DNA of 10,796 bases from Nitratiruptor sp. (GTDB lineage Bacteria > Campylobacterota > Campylobacteria > Campylobacterales > Nitratiruptoraceae): assembly GCA_015494505.1 (NCBI GenBank), contig WGBB01000037.1, positions 1 to 10,796 of the forward strand, given 5' to 3'. Below the pieces are notes generated by a model, which had not been told where the DNA came from, did not search any database, and saw nothing but the letters and a program-made list of their open reading frames with translations. Shown piece after piece: positions 1 to 7,261 of the stretch. Each line of letters opens with the position of its first letter. The first letter of the stretch is position 1. Made by a program: the position numbers and the translations under genes.

Positions 1-984
1 GACTACTCCACCATCGGCGGAAATGTCGCCGAAAACGCCGGCGGGATGCGCGCGGCCAAATACGGCATCACGAAAGATTATGTTATGGCGCTGCGCGCGG
101 TGCTGCCAAACGGCGATATCATCCGTGCCGGCAAGAAAACCATCAAAGACGTAGCCGGCTACAATATCGCAGGCATTCTCATAGCCAGCGAAGGAACTCT
201 CGCGGTGATTACCGAAATCACCCTCAAGCTCCTTTCTAAACCCAAACTCACCAAGACCGTGATGGGGGTCTTCCCCACCGTTACCGAAGCGATGAACGCC
301 GTGTATAAATCCCTAGCCGGCGGTGCGAACCCCGTGGCGATGGAGTTTTTAGACAATCTCACGATCCGCGCGGTGGAAGAGAAGTTTCACAAAGGTCTGC
401 CCACCGACGCAGGAGCCATCCTCATCAGCGATATCGACGGCAACGTGGAAGAGGAGATCGACTATCAGATAGGACTCCTGGAAAAATTTTTCAAAGAAAA
501 CGGCGCTAGCGAGTTTCGCATCGCACGCGACGAAAAGGAGGCGGCCGATATCTGGTTCGCCCGCCGCAACGCCAGCCAGTCCATCACCATCTATGGAAGC
601 AAAAAGATCAACGAAGATGTAACGGTACCTCGTAGCGAACTGCCCCGCTACCTGGAAGAGGTGGAGAAAATCTCCAAAAAGTACGGCGTCAAGATCCCCT
701 GCTTCGGCCATACGGGAGACGGCAACGTCCATACCAACGTGATGGTAGACGGCAGCGATCCCAAGCAGGTGGAGATCGGCTACAAAGCTATCGAAGAGAT
801 TTTTAGGATGACCATCGAAATAGGCGGGACGCTGAGTGGCGAGCACGGCATAGGGCTTTCTAAAGCACCCTTTATGAAGATGGCGTTTACCGAAGCGGAG
901 CTCAATCTCTTTCGCCAAATCAAAAAGGCATTCGACCCCAACAACATCCTCAACCCAGGCAAAATGGGCCTGGATGAGATTTAG
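1..984 (+). CDS. glcD: GlcD-type FAD-linked oxidase (glycolate/D-lactate dehydrogenase subunit), 5' end missing
   Basis: The reading frame is open from the first base, so the gene starts upstream of the window; the ATG at 46 is internal. About 327 residues are visible of a protein that is usually about 460. The fragment opens in the FAD-binding PP-loop region (GGNVAENAGG at visible residues 6-15), continues with the KTIKDVAGYN and ASEGTLAVITEITLKL stretches of the FAD_binding_4 domain, and then has the C-terminal oxidase domain with GHTGDGNVH (about 236-244) and SGEHGIG (about 279-285). It ends with the usual FDPNNILNPGK tail. Family members oxidise 2-hydroxy acids such as glycolate or D-lactate at FAD and pass electrons on, often through an Fe-S partner (GlcF or LldE type) that is not in the window. 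The exact substrate cannot be read from sequence. Its stop codon overlaps that of the convergent barrel gene. Confidence 0.93.
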   Translation, partial: DYSTIGGNVAENAGGMRAAKYGITKDYVMALRAVLPNGDIIRAGKKTIKDVAGYNIAGILIASEGTLAVITEITLKLLSKPKLTKTVMGVFPTVTEAMNAVYKSLAGGANPVAMEFLDNLTIRAVEEKFHKGLPTDAGAILISDIDGNVEEEIDYQIGLLEKFFKENGASEFRIARDEKEAADIWFARRNASQSITIYGSKKINEDVTVPRSELPRYLEEVEKISKKYGVKIPCFGHTGDGNVHTNVMVDGSDPKQVEIGYKAIEEIFRMTIEIGGTLSGEHGIGLSKAPFMKMAFTEAELNLFRQIKKAFDPNNILNPGKMGLDEI

Positions 985-1802
985 AAGCTTTGGGTATAGG
1001 CGATGACAAAGACGTTGCTATAGGCATCGTTTCCGGCTTCGTCGAACTTCGCACGCGTAAAGCCGAGTTTCAAAGAGCTCTTGGCACTTAGCGCGCGTGC
1101 CACGCTCACTCCATAGCTATACTTGTACTCTTCGCCGAGATTGTAGACCACGAAGCCACCCTTGTCGATGCGGTAGCTGTTTTTGCCTACACTTCCCTCG
1201 AGTGTCGTCGTCCAAGGGCCGTTGAAGTTTTGGAGTTTGGCATTGAATGTTGTGTAGCTATCCTGCTTGGCTGCATCGTCACTCACGGCTATAAAATCCA
1301 AGCCCGCTTGTGCATAAAAAGAGCCCCACAACGCATTGTATTGCCCTAGTCTCTTACCAGCTTTTGGCGAAATTTGCCATACGTGAAAACCTTTATAGTC
1401 GCTGTAGTAGATATCGGTAGCGATGTTGTAGTTGTAGCCTTGGTAGTATGTCACACCGCCGATAAAGACTTTTTGGGTCTCATCCTCTGCACCCTGCTTC
1501 GTAAAGAGTACATTGGCTCCCAAACGAAAATCCCAATTGTATCCTTTGTAATAGTGCAAAATTCCGGCAACGGAATTTTGTTTATACTTTGGCGTAGCAT
1601 CTTGGTAGGTTATTTGCATATGCTCTACGGCCATCTCCAATTTATAGGGCGCCTTATATGAAGAGAGGTAAATGCCGGCAATAGCAGCATCGTCACGATT
1701 CGTGTTTCCCGAATAGTTGATATAACCGCCATAAGGCAAAAACAGATTGCTTCCGGCAAAGAGTGAGATGCTCAGTGCCAGTGAAGTCGCTATCTTTTTC
1801 AT
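981..1802 (-). CDS. Outer-membrane beta-barrel protein with signal peptide, function unknown
   Basis: This 273-residue protein begins with a classical signal peptide (MKKIATSLALSISLFAGS), probably cleaved near residue 17-18. The rest is rich in Tyr, Phe and Trp in alternating patterns typical of amphipathic beta strands, for example VAGILHYYKGYNWDFRLGAN and ALSAKSSLKLGFTRAKF. It ends in an aromatic residue (TQSF), the usual C-terminal signal for the BAM barrel-assembly machine. Roughly 10-12 strands look possible, but I cannot name a porin family. The start is firm: ATG at 1802 follows AAGGAG (1813-1808) by 5 nt, and its ATG shares an ATGA overlap with the stop of the upstream regulator gene, so the two are probably translationally coupled. 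It is the last gene of the seven-gene run. Its TAA (983-981) overlaps the glcD TAG, leaving no room for a terminator between them. Confidence 0.8.
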   Translation of the reverse strand: MKKIATSLALSISLFAGSNLFLPYGGYINYSGNTNRDDAAIAGIYLSSYKAPYKLEMAVEHMQITYQDATPKYKQNSVAGILHYYKGYNWDFRLGANVLFTKQGAEDETQKVFIGGVTYYQGYNYNIATDIYYSDYKGFHVWQISPKAGKRLGQYNALWGSFYAQAGLDFIAVSDDAAKQDSYTTFNAKLQNFNGPWTTTLEGSVGKNSYRIDKGGFVVYNLGEEYKYSYGVSVARALSAKSSLKLGFTRAKFDEAGNDAYSNVFVIAYTQSF

Positions 1803-2386
1803 TTTGTCTCCTTGAGTTTGTATCCAAGACCCTGACGGGTCTCTATCTCCAAGCCAAGAGATCGTAGCTTCGAGATAGAGACCTTGAGCGAGCCTTCGGT
1901 ATTGATCTCCTCCACATTGTCTATAATGTCGTATTTGTCCACGTAACGATCGCTGTGCGCTATCAAAAACTCCAGCAGTGCCTGCAAAGCCTTTGGAAGC
2001 GGCAGCTCTTTGCTATCTTTATAGAGTCTCTTGCCGTGGATGTCGTATATAATGCCTCCTTGGCGCCAGAGCCGTCCTTTGGTGCGGTAGAGCTTGCGCT
2101 CAAGATAGGCGATGCGATGCTTAAGGTGGGTAATTTCATCGTAGCGGTAGCAAAAATCCCCTACCCCCATAGCCCTGGCGAAACTCGCAGCATCACAGGT
2201 AGCGTGCAAAAAAATGACATAATCGAAAAACTCTCGCATCTCATAGACACTGCCCAAATGTGCAAAATCTGCCACCAGCACCTCGAAACGCCTCTGTAGC
2301 GCAGCATCGGCCAGCTCGAAAGGGTGTGCGAAGTAGCGCACCTCATCGATGCCCAGATCGAACTCAACGAGCGCCGCAATGCGCAT
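1799..2386 (-). CDS. Orphan response-regulator-like protein: degenerate receiver plus OmpR-type winged helix
   Basis: This 195-residue protein has two parts. Residues 1-105 resemble a receiver domain: strand IAALVEF, then FEVLVAD with D40 where the phospho-acceptor Asp would lie, FDYVIFLHAT as strand 4, and GVGDFCYRYDEITHLKHRI matching the usual GADDYLxKPF region. The conserved Lys-Pro is replaced (YRYD), and the paired acidic residues after strand 1 are not clear, so normal phosphorylation is doubtful. Residues 128-192 form a Trans_reg_C winged helix: LPLPKALQALLEFLI, a recognition helix at SLKVSISKLRSLG and a wing at IETRQGLGYKL. No histidine kinase is nearby. The ATG at 2386 was preferred to the upstream in-frame ATG at 2488 because it has a strong AAGGAG and the residues before it do not look like a protein domain. 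The gene overlaps the TPR gene by 23 bp and the barrel gene by 4 bp (ATGA). Confidence 0.82.
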   Translation of the reverse strand: MRIAALVEFDLGIDEVRYFAHPFELADAALQRRFEVLVADFAHLGSVYEMREFFDYVIFLHATCDAASFARAMGVGDFCYRYDEITHLKHRIAYLERKLYRTKGRLWRQGGIIYDIHGKRLYKDSKELPLPKALQALLEFLIAHSDRYVDKYDIIDNVEEINTEGSLKVSISKLRSLGLEIETRQGLGYKLKETK

Positions 2387-2966
2387 CGCAAAACTCCTTG
2401 GCCTCCACATCGGTGGGATAGAGAATGAGCAGGTGCAGATAGACCTGTTTGGCTCTTTGTATGTCATAGCGGGCCAAAGCCCGCCCAAGAAGTTTCAAAA
2501 AGAGCGCATCTGTAGGGTAGCGCTCGAGCATCTTGCGCGCAATCTTTTCGCTCTCTTTGGGTTTGGAACCAAGCAGCGCCGAAGCTGCGTAGTAGTTGGC
2601 ATAGTAGTTGTACAAATCTTGTTTGATGATGGCGCTTGCTATTTCGAAAGCCTTGGCATTTGCTCCTTTGGCCAGATACACGCGAGCAAGCCCAAGTTTG
2701 GGCTCGAAGCTCTTGGGCTGCGCCATAGCGGCACGGCGGTAGTGGGCTATTGCGTTTTTGTAACGCCCCTGCAAGTAGTAGAGCCATCCCAGGCGGAGAT
2801 TGAGGGTGTAGTTGTTGGGGTTGATGCTAAGCAGCGGCTGCAAACTCTTGACGGCATCTTTGTAGTCTTGCATCTTTTCATAGCGGTAGGACTCTTGATA
2901 GGCCTTTTTGACATTGATTGCAAACAGCGGCACAAGCACCACAACCAGGGCGACTACCTTACGCAT
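2364..2966 (-). CDS. Membrane-anchored TPR-repeat protein
   Basis: This 200-residue protein has a basic start followed by a hydrophobic stretch (residues 4-18, VVALVVVLVPLFAIN) with no obvious cleavage site, so it is most likely anchored in the inner membrane and faces the periplasm. From about residue 20 to 186 it is built of about five tetratricopeptide repeats, recognisable as YRYEKMQDYKDAVKSLQPLL, LRLGWLYYLQGRYKNAIAHY, LGLARVYLAKGANAKAFEIA and two weaker copies ending in YPTD. TPRs form helical scaffolds for protein-protein contacts. The C-terminus has a CDAHC motif (C193, C197) of unknown use. AAGGAG (2977-2972) lies 5 nt before the ATG. The gene overlaps the transporter-peptidase stop by 8 bp and the regulator start by 23 bp. 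A scaffold for the neighbouring periplasmic peptidase or for the barrel is a plausible inference. Confidence 0.85.
   Translation of the reverse strand: MRKVVALVVVLVPLFAINVKKAYQESYRYEKMQDYKDAVKSLQPLLSINPNNYTLNLRLGWLYYLQGRYKNAIAHYRRAAMAQPKSFEPKLGLARVYLAKGANAKAFEIASAIIKQDLYNYYANYYAASALLGSKPKESEKIARKMLERYPTDALFLKLLGRALARYDIQRAKQVYLHLLILYPTDVEAKEFCDAHCGAR
2394..2399 (-). promoter_or_regulatory. Ribosome binding site that fixes the start of the winged-helix regulator
   Basis: On the minus strand AAGGAG is followed by a 7-nt spacer and ATG at 2386. The site lies inside the 3' end of the TPR gene. It supports the 195-residue protein over the longer frame starting at 2488. Confidence 0.75.
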
Positions 2967-4971
2967 CCACTCTCCTTAATTCATATTCATCCATCTCTAT
3001 GCGACTAAAACCCTTTTCATAAAAGGCAAGCTCGATGCGACCGTAACGGCTGCTGAGACTAAGGTCTTCTTGTGTATAGGGCTCTTTTTTTTCATAGTGG
3101 CCGTGGACAAATGCCAAAAGCAGCTCCTGCACGATTTTTGCGACCCCTCGTGCGCGCACATACAGAGGCAGCACCTCCCAAAAACGATACGAGCCCTTTG
3201 CCAGCACCACCCTTGGCGCGAGGGCAAAAAGTTTTTTGAGATAGCTCTCCTTGCCCACATAATCATAAAAATAAAAAAAGAGACCGTCGTTGAAAAAATA
3301 GAGACGATTTTCGCCGTCATCGAAATAGAACTTCCCAAAATCGTCCATCGCTACGCGAAAGCTGTAGCTTCCCACCTCTTTACCCTTTTTGAAAACTCTA
3401 TAGCTATAGACTTCATCGAGAATGAAGCTCAGCCGCCCTGCCATCGCCGCATCGCTGCGCACAGCGGCCACCGTATCGCCCACCTTGGGCAGAGCAAAAA
3501 TGTGCAACTCGCCTGCCTTGACGTAATGGCCAAAAACAAAAGGCAGAGTCTTCGCTCCTAGTGCGGCGCTCTCTTGGACCTGGATGTGGATATGGGGCTG
3601 GGGTGAATAGCCGGAGTTGCCGCATTTTGCGATGAGTTGCCCCACTTTTACATACTCTCCTACATGCACTTTCAAAGAGTGCTGCATCAGGTGCGAAATC
3701 TCCACGTAATGCCCCGCATCGGAGCGGATGATGATGTAGTTGCCCCAGTTGTTGATGCGATCGACGGTGCCGATGGGATTGTCGGCGAGATCCCCGCGTG
3801 CTGCCACCACATAGCCGCTCACGGGCGCCGTCACATCCTCGCCGTACGCATAGTACTCCTCCAAAAATTCGCCGCTTCCTCGATAGCTCTTGCCATCTAC
3901 GCTTTTTATGAAATCGTACGCATAGCGCCAGCTCCCTTTGTGCGTCCACTCCCCGTCAAAACCTTGATACACCTCCCACTCTCCTACGAAAGGAAGCGCG
4001 ATAGTGATACTTCCTAGTCCGAAGCGGTGCTTTTTATCGAGGTAGTTCACGAGGGTCTTTTCGGGAGTGGATTTAATCTCATACGCAAAAAGTTCATACC
4101 CCACACCCCAAAGCAGCAGAATAAAAAGCAGCGTCACCACATTGAAAGGAATCGTATAGACAGGGAGGTTGTAGAGATTGAAAAAGACCTCCATTGCATC
4201 GATGATAATGACTGCCGCTACGATAGCCACAGCAGCAATGAGATAGCTTTTGATATGGGGCACCAAAAACACAGCACCCAAGGCCATGGCGATGAGGATG
4301 AAGTTGAAGTTGTAGAGCGAGTGCAGGGCCGCATCCCAAGGCAAAAAAATCGCATGCACGCCCACGCCTATGAGATAGCCGATGAGCCCTGCAAAAAAGA
4401 GAATCCGCGAATACCACAAAATCACGGCTGCAATCACGAGCCCTGCGATATCGTAGGGCAAGAAGAATATCTCTCCCAAAGAGCGCCAAAAATCGCTCCA
4501 TGGCAGATGCAGTGCAAAAAGCGGCCGGCGCTGCACGAGATTGTCCAAAAGATTGGCGTAGTGCAGACTCGCTAGGTAAAAGAGGATGCTCACGAGGCTA
4601 AAGGGGAGCGAGAGAAGCGGAAGATTGTATTTTGCAAAGATGCGATTGAGCCCAAAGGAGAGCACGAAGGTAAAAATCCCAAGGAGCGCTGCTAAAAAGA
4701 TGCTGACAAAGGAGATTTGGTAAAAAAATCCGACTCCCAAGCCCACCAGCAAAGAGTTGTAGAGATAAAATCCGTGGCGCAGATACTCTTCGCGAATGCG
4801 TAGGATTTCGGCAAAGGCGATGGTGCCTAGCACCGCCACAAGCCCTAAAAAACCGACACTGGGCACCAAAAATGTCAGAAATGCCAGCAATGCCCCCGCG
4901 CGCAAATCGCGCAGGAAGAGTATGGAAATATAGGGTTTAAAGAGTATCGTCAATCTCTTTTTCTTTGACAT
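2959..4971 (-). CDS. Urea-transporter-family membrane protein fused to an M23 metallopeptidase domain
   Basis: This 670-residue protein (from ATG 4971) has three parts. Residues about 10-300 are very hydrophobic and show the two-fold internal repeat of the UT/SLC14 urea-channel family: FYLYNSLLVGLGVGFFY (68-84) matches SLYNFNFILIAMALGAVFL (218-236), and LPLLSLPFSLVSILFYLAS (117-135) matches LPVYTIPFNVVTLLFILLL (269-287). Residues about 325-480 are a peptidase M23 (LytM/lysostaphin-like) domain with apparently complete zinc and catalytic residues: H344 and D353 in HKGSWRYAYDF, H427 in ISHLMQHS, and H460/H462 in PHIHIQV. Residues about 485-670 are an aromatic, charged domain I do not recognise. 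M23 enzymes usually cut peptidoglycan cross-links in the periplasm. UT channels pass urea or similar small amides down a gradient, but the real substrate here is unknown. The ATG at 4971 lies 35 bp inside the decarboxylase gene and has only a weak ribosome site. A longer in-frame start at 5076 would add residues unlike any domain. Confidence 0.85.
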   Translation of the reverse strand: MSKKKRLTILFKPYISILFLRDLRAGALLAFLTFLVPSVGFLGLVAVLGTIAFAEILRIREEYLRHGFYLYNSLLVGLGVGFFYQISFVSIFLAALLGIFTFVLSFGLNRIFAKYNLPLLSLPFSLVSILFYLASLHYANLLDNLVQRRPLFALHLPWSDFWRSLGEIFFLPYDIAGLVIAAVILWYSRILFFAGLIGYLIGVGVHAIFLPWDAALHSLYNFNFILIAMALGAVFLVPHIKSYLIAAVAIVAAVIIIDAMEVFFNLYNLPVYTIPFNVVTLLFILLLWGVGYELFAYEIKSTPEKTLVNYLDKKHRFGLGSITIALPFVGEWEVYQGFDGEWTHKGSWRYAYDFIKSVDGKSYRGSGEFLEEYYAYGEDVTAPVSGYVVAARGDLADNPIGTVDRINNWGNYIIIRSDAGHYVEISHLMQHSLKVHVGEYVKVGQLIAKCGNSGYSPQPHIHIQVQESAALGAKTLPFVFGHYVKAGELHIFALPKVGDTVAAVRSDAAMAGRLSFILDEVYSYRVFKKGKEVGSYSFRVAMDDFGKFYFDDGENRLYFFNDGLFFYFYDYVGKESYLKKLFALAPRVVLAKGSYRFWEVLPLYVRARGVAKIVQELLLAFVHGHYEKKEPYTQEDLSLSSRYGRIELAFYEKGFSRIEMDEYELRRVDA

Positions 4972-6256
4972 ATGCCAGGTCGTCTCTTTCACGGATGAGT
5001 TTCGGCTCTTCATCGATGAGCACCACGCGAGGTCGATACTGAATAAACTGCATCGACTGGGTGTAGTTGTACGCACCCACCGGCCAGACAGTCAGCACGC
5101 TACCGCGCTCAAGAGGCGGCAGCATGATGTTTTCCGCTATCACATCGATATTCATACATAGCGGCCCGTTGAGCTGGCTAGGCTCGTTGAGTCCCTCGTA
5201 GCGCTTATCGAGAAAAACTTCGAAATTGTACCAAAAGGCCGTGTATAAAATGTTGACGCCCGCATCGAGGATATAGGAGACTCTCCCATCGGGCATACGC
5301 TTGGATGCGAAGACGGAAGTAAGAAGATATCCCGCCTCATCGATGAGAGCGCGCCCCGTCTCGAGATAGAGCTTCGGAAGTTTGCCGCGGGCGTTTTCAT
5401 AGATGGCATTCGTGATCGCCTCAGCATACTCATCGGGAGTGGGCACCACCACATCGGGAGACTGGTAGACCCCTTTGAGCCTATTTTTGCTGGCAAATCC
5501 CCCGCCTAAATCGATATACTCGATATCGAACCCAAATTCATCTTCGGCTCGATTGCGCAGCTGCATCAGCTTTTTCGCCGCCACCGCGTATGCATCGGTG
5601 CTGAGCATAAACGTGCCGATATGGGTATGCAGACCCGTAAGTATCAGCTTCTGCCCTTTGAAAATGCGCTCTATCGCATCGAAGGCCTCGCCGTTGTCGA
5701 CATTAAACCCAAAACGGCTCCATGCAGGATACACTCCCGTATCCATATTGCAGCGAATCGCTACGGGGATTTCTCTTCCCAGCTCGGCTGCCACCTCTTC
5801 GAGATCGTTTATCTCATCCCAATGGTCGATGTGGATCATCGCACCCTCCTCGGCGGCCTTGCGTAGAGCAGATTTAGGCTTGAAAGGACCGTTGAAAATG
5901 ATATCTTTGCCCTCGATTCCCAGGGCTCTTGCTTTGTCGTACTCAAACTCGCTCACCACCTCGGCTTTGGAGCCAAGAGCGTGGAAAGTCTTGCAGATGG
6001 CATCGAAATAGTTGGTCTTGTAGCTCCAAAAAAACGTCACGTCCGGATAGCGGGAGCGAAAGGCTTCTTGGAATTGGTTGAATTTTTTTTCTATGTCCTT
6101 TTTGCTAAAGACAAAGAGCGGACTGCCAAAACGCTCTACCAATTCACGCACATCGTATCCATCGATTTCGCTTTTTATCTTTTGGGCTTTGTAGGGACTG
6201 CCGTATTTGCTGGCTAGGGCAAAGTCGACCCTGTTGATCGTCGGTTTTTGATACAT
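4937..6256 (-). CDS. Fold-type III PLP-dependent amino-acid decarboxylase (DAP/ornithine/carboxynorspermidine decarboxylase superfamily)
   Basis: This 439-residue protein has the alanine-racemase-like PLP barrel and the C-terminal beta domain of group IV decarboxylases. Visible landmarks are the PLP lysine K80 in FFWSYKTNYF, SRFGF (180-184), GLHTHIG (208-214), the phosphate-binding glycine loop IDLGGGF (248-254), ETGRALIDEAG (299-309, in place of the usual EPGR), GPLCMNIDVI (364-373) and GAYNYTQSM (394-402). It should therefore decarboxylate a basic or dicarboxylic amino acid, or an amino-acid derivative. The substrate motif usually read as C-E-S-G-D is C-M-N-I-D here, so the Glu that contacts substrate in diaminopimelate decarboxylase is absent. 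This argues against ordinary LysA function. AAGGAG (6268-6263) sits 6 nt before the ATG. The ATG directly follows the stop of the ATP-grasp gene, and the 3' end overlaps the transporter gene by 35 bp. Confidence 0.88.
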   Translation of the reverse strand: MYQKPTINRVDFALASKYGSPYKAQKIKSEIDGYDVRELVERFGSPLFVFSKKDIEKKFNQFQEAFRSRYPDVTFFWSYKTNYFDAICKTFHALGSKAEVVSEFEYDKARALGIEGKDIIFNGPFKPKSALRKAAEEGAMIHIDHWDEINDLEEVAAELGREIPVAIRCNMDTGVYPAWSRFGFNVDNGEAFDAIERIFKGQKLILTGLHTHIGTFMLSTDAYAVAAKKLMQLRNRAEDEFGFDIEYIDLGGGFASKNRLKGVYQSPDVVVPTPDEYAEAITNAIYENARGKLPKLYLETGRALIDEAGYLLTSVFASKRMPDGRVSYILDAGVNILYTAFWYNFEVFLDKRYEGLNEPSQLNGPLCMNIDVIAENIMLPPLERGSVLTVWPVGAYNYTQSMQFIQYRPRVVLIDEEPKLIRERDDLAYVKEKEIDDTL

Positions 6257-7261
6257 CTATAGCTCCTTTTTCGATAACAGTTGCGTAAATTTGCCAAAAT
6301 CGCACACAAGCTCATCCACATAGCGCACGTACATCTTCTGCTCGGGGTATGTAAACTTCTTGCGCACTCTTTTACCTAGGGCTAACTGCAAAGCCATTTT
6401 GGGCAGATTGAGCCCGATATCGACGCTAAAGCCTATCCAAGCCGGGAAACGGGGGTTAATCTCTATGAGATAGATGCCGTCTTTGGCCGCGATCGCTTCA
6501 AGCTCGAAAGCCCCGCGCCATTTGGTTTGTTCTACGAAACGGTGGGCGAGCTCCTGCATCGCGTCGTTTTTTATAGTTACGGCGCTCCAAACCTTACCGA
6601 TATCCGTCGTGGTGAGTTTTTTGATGCTAAAGCCGCCGTAAAGAGTCCCTTGTGCCACGCCCGTGTAGTTGATTTCTATCCCTTCTACGATTTCTTGCAC
6701 CAAAATCGGATAGCCCCACTCATTGGCGATTTCCGTAAAGTAGGTTACGGCCTCTTCGAAATTTGCGGCTTTTTTGGCTTTGTAGTAGTTTCCTTTTATC
6801 ATCACGGGATAGGAAAAGTCTTGCAAAACCCGCACAAGCTCATCGACGCTGTGCACCTCTTCGGTGCGAGGATGGCGTATTCCAAGCTCACTACACAGTT
6901 TCGCAAGATTACGCTTTTCACGCACGCTAAACTGCTCCATCGTGGGCAAGAAGGTAATAAGTCCCATATCGTGCAGCTGCTCTTGATGTTTGATATACAG
7001 CGGCAGCTCTGCATCGAGATTCGGCCACACCATCTCGATACCGCTCTGTTCTTTAATGTATGCGAGCCTATCTCGCAGCTCTTCAAACCCCAACGAGGGA
7101 AAAGGCATCAAAAAGATACGCTCAAATATCCCTTGATAGATACCCGGTTCGTTGGGATCGTAGCTAAGACCCACAAGTTCATGCCCTTTGAGACCTTTGG
7201 CCACACCGATACCGGGTGCGGGATTGTCGGTGTTATTGAGACCACTCAGTGCGATTTTCAT
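6257..7261 (-). CDS. ATP-grasp ligase, carbamoyl-phosphate-synthase-like
   Basis: This 334-residue protein has the ATP-grasp fold. It starts with a Rossmann-like pre-ATP-grasp strand (MKIALSGLN) and carries PVMIKGNYYKAKKA (152-165) as the nucleotide-binding lysine region, PILVQEIVEGIEIN (185-198) as the adenine-hinge region, and YLIEINPRFPAWIGFS (264-279) with the E-x-N magnesium ligands. The ExNPR and following residues are closest in style to the carbamoyl-phosphate synthase large-subunit branch, but one ATP-grasp unit of this size is typical of stand-alone carboxylate-amine or carboxylate-thiol ligases. It would activate a carboxylate as an acyl phosphate and join it to a nucleophile; neither partner can be named. 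The ATG overlaps the upstream PqqD-like stop (ATGA) and lacks a strong ribosome site, suggesting coupling. Its stop abuts the decarboxylase ATG, so a ligase followed by a decarboxylase in one pathway is likely. Confidence 0.85.
   Translation of the reverse strand: MKIALSGLNNTDNPAPGIGVAKGLKGHELVGLSYDPNEPGIYQGIFERIFLMPFPSLGFEELRDRLAYIKEQSGIEMVWPNLDAELPLYIKHQEQLHDMGLITFLPTMEQFSVREKRNLAKLCSELGIRHPRTEEVHSVDELVRVLQDFSYPVMIKGNYYKAKKAANFEEAVTYFTEIANEWGYPILVQEIVEGIEINYTGVAQGTLYGGFSIKKLTTTDIGKVWSAVTIKNDAMQELAHRFVEQTKWRGAFELEAIAAKDGIYLIEINPRFPAWIGFSVDIGLNLPKMALQLALGKRVRKKFTYPEQKMYVRYVDELVCDFGKFTQLLSKKEL

Noticed and set aside
349..918. Long minus-strand frame opposite glcD, and similar frames opposite the decarboxylase, ATP-grasp, comEC and dnaB genes
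   Set aside because: They lie wholly within well-recognised genes on the other strand, have no ribosome site or domain character, and arise from codon bias.
955..973. CCAGGC/GCCTGG hairpin near the glcD-barrel junction as a terminator
   Set aside because: The 6-bp stem lies inside the glcD coding region and has no T-run on either strand after it; the bases are explained by the conserved NPGK codons.
1799..2488. Longer regulator gene starting at the ATG at 2488
   Set aside because: The extra 34 residues look like out-of-frame translation of the TPR gene, while ATG 2386 has AAGGAG with 7-nt spacing and begins a recognisable receiver strand.
2959..5076. Longer transporter-peptidase gene starting at the ATG at 5076
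   Set aside because: It would overlap the decarboxylase gene by 140 bp, and the extra residues are Ser/Thr/Arg-rich with no domain character; the protein reads naturally from MSKKKRLTILFK.
4937..6256. Housekeeping lysA (diaminopimelate decarboxylase)
   Set aside because: The C-E-S-G-D substrate motif is changed to C-M-N-I-D, EPGR to ETGR, and the gene sits in a specialised operon; the superfamily is certain but the LysA role is not supported.
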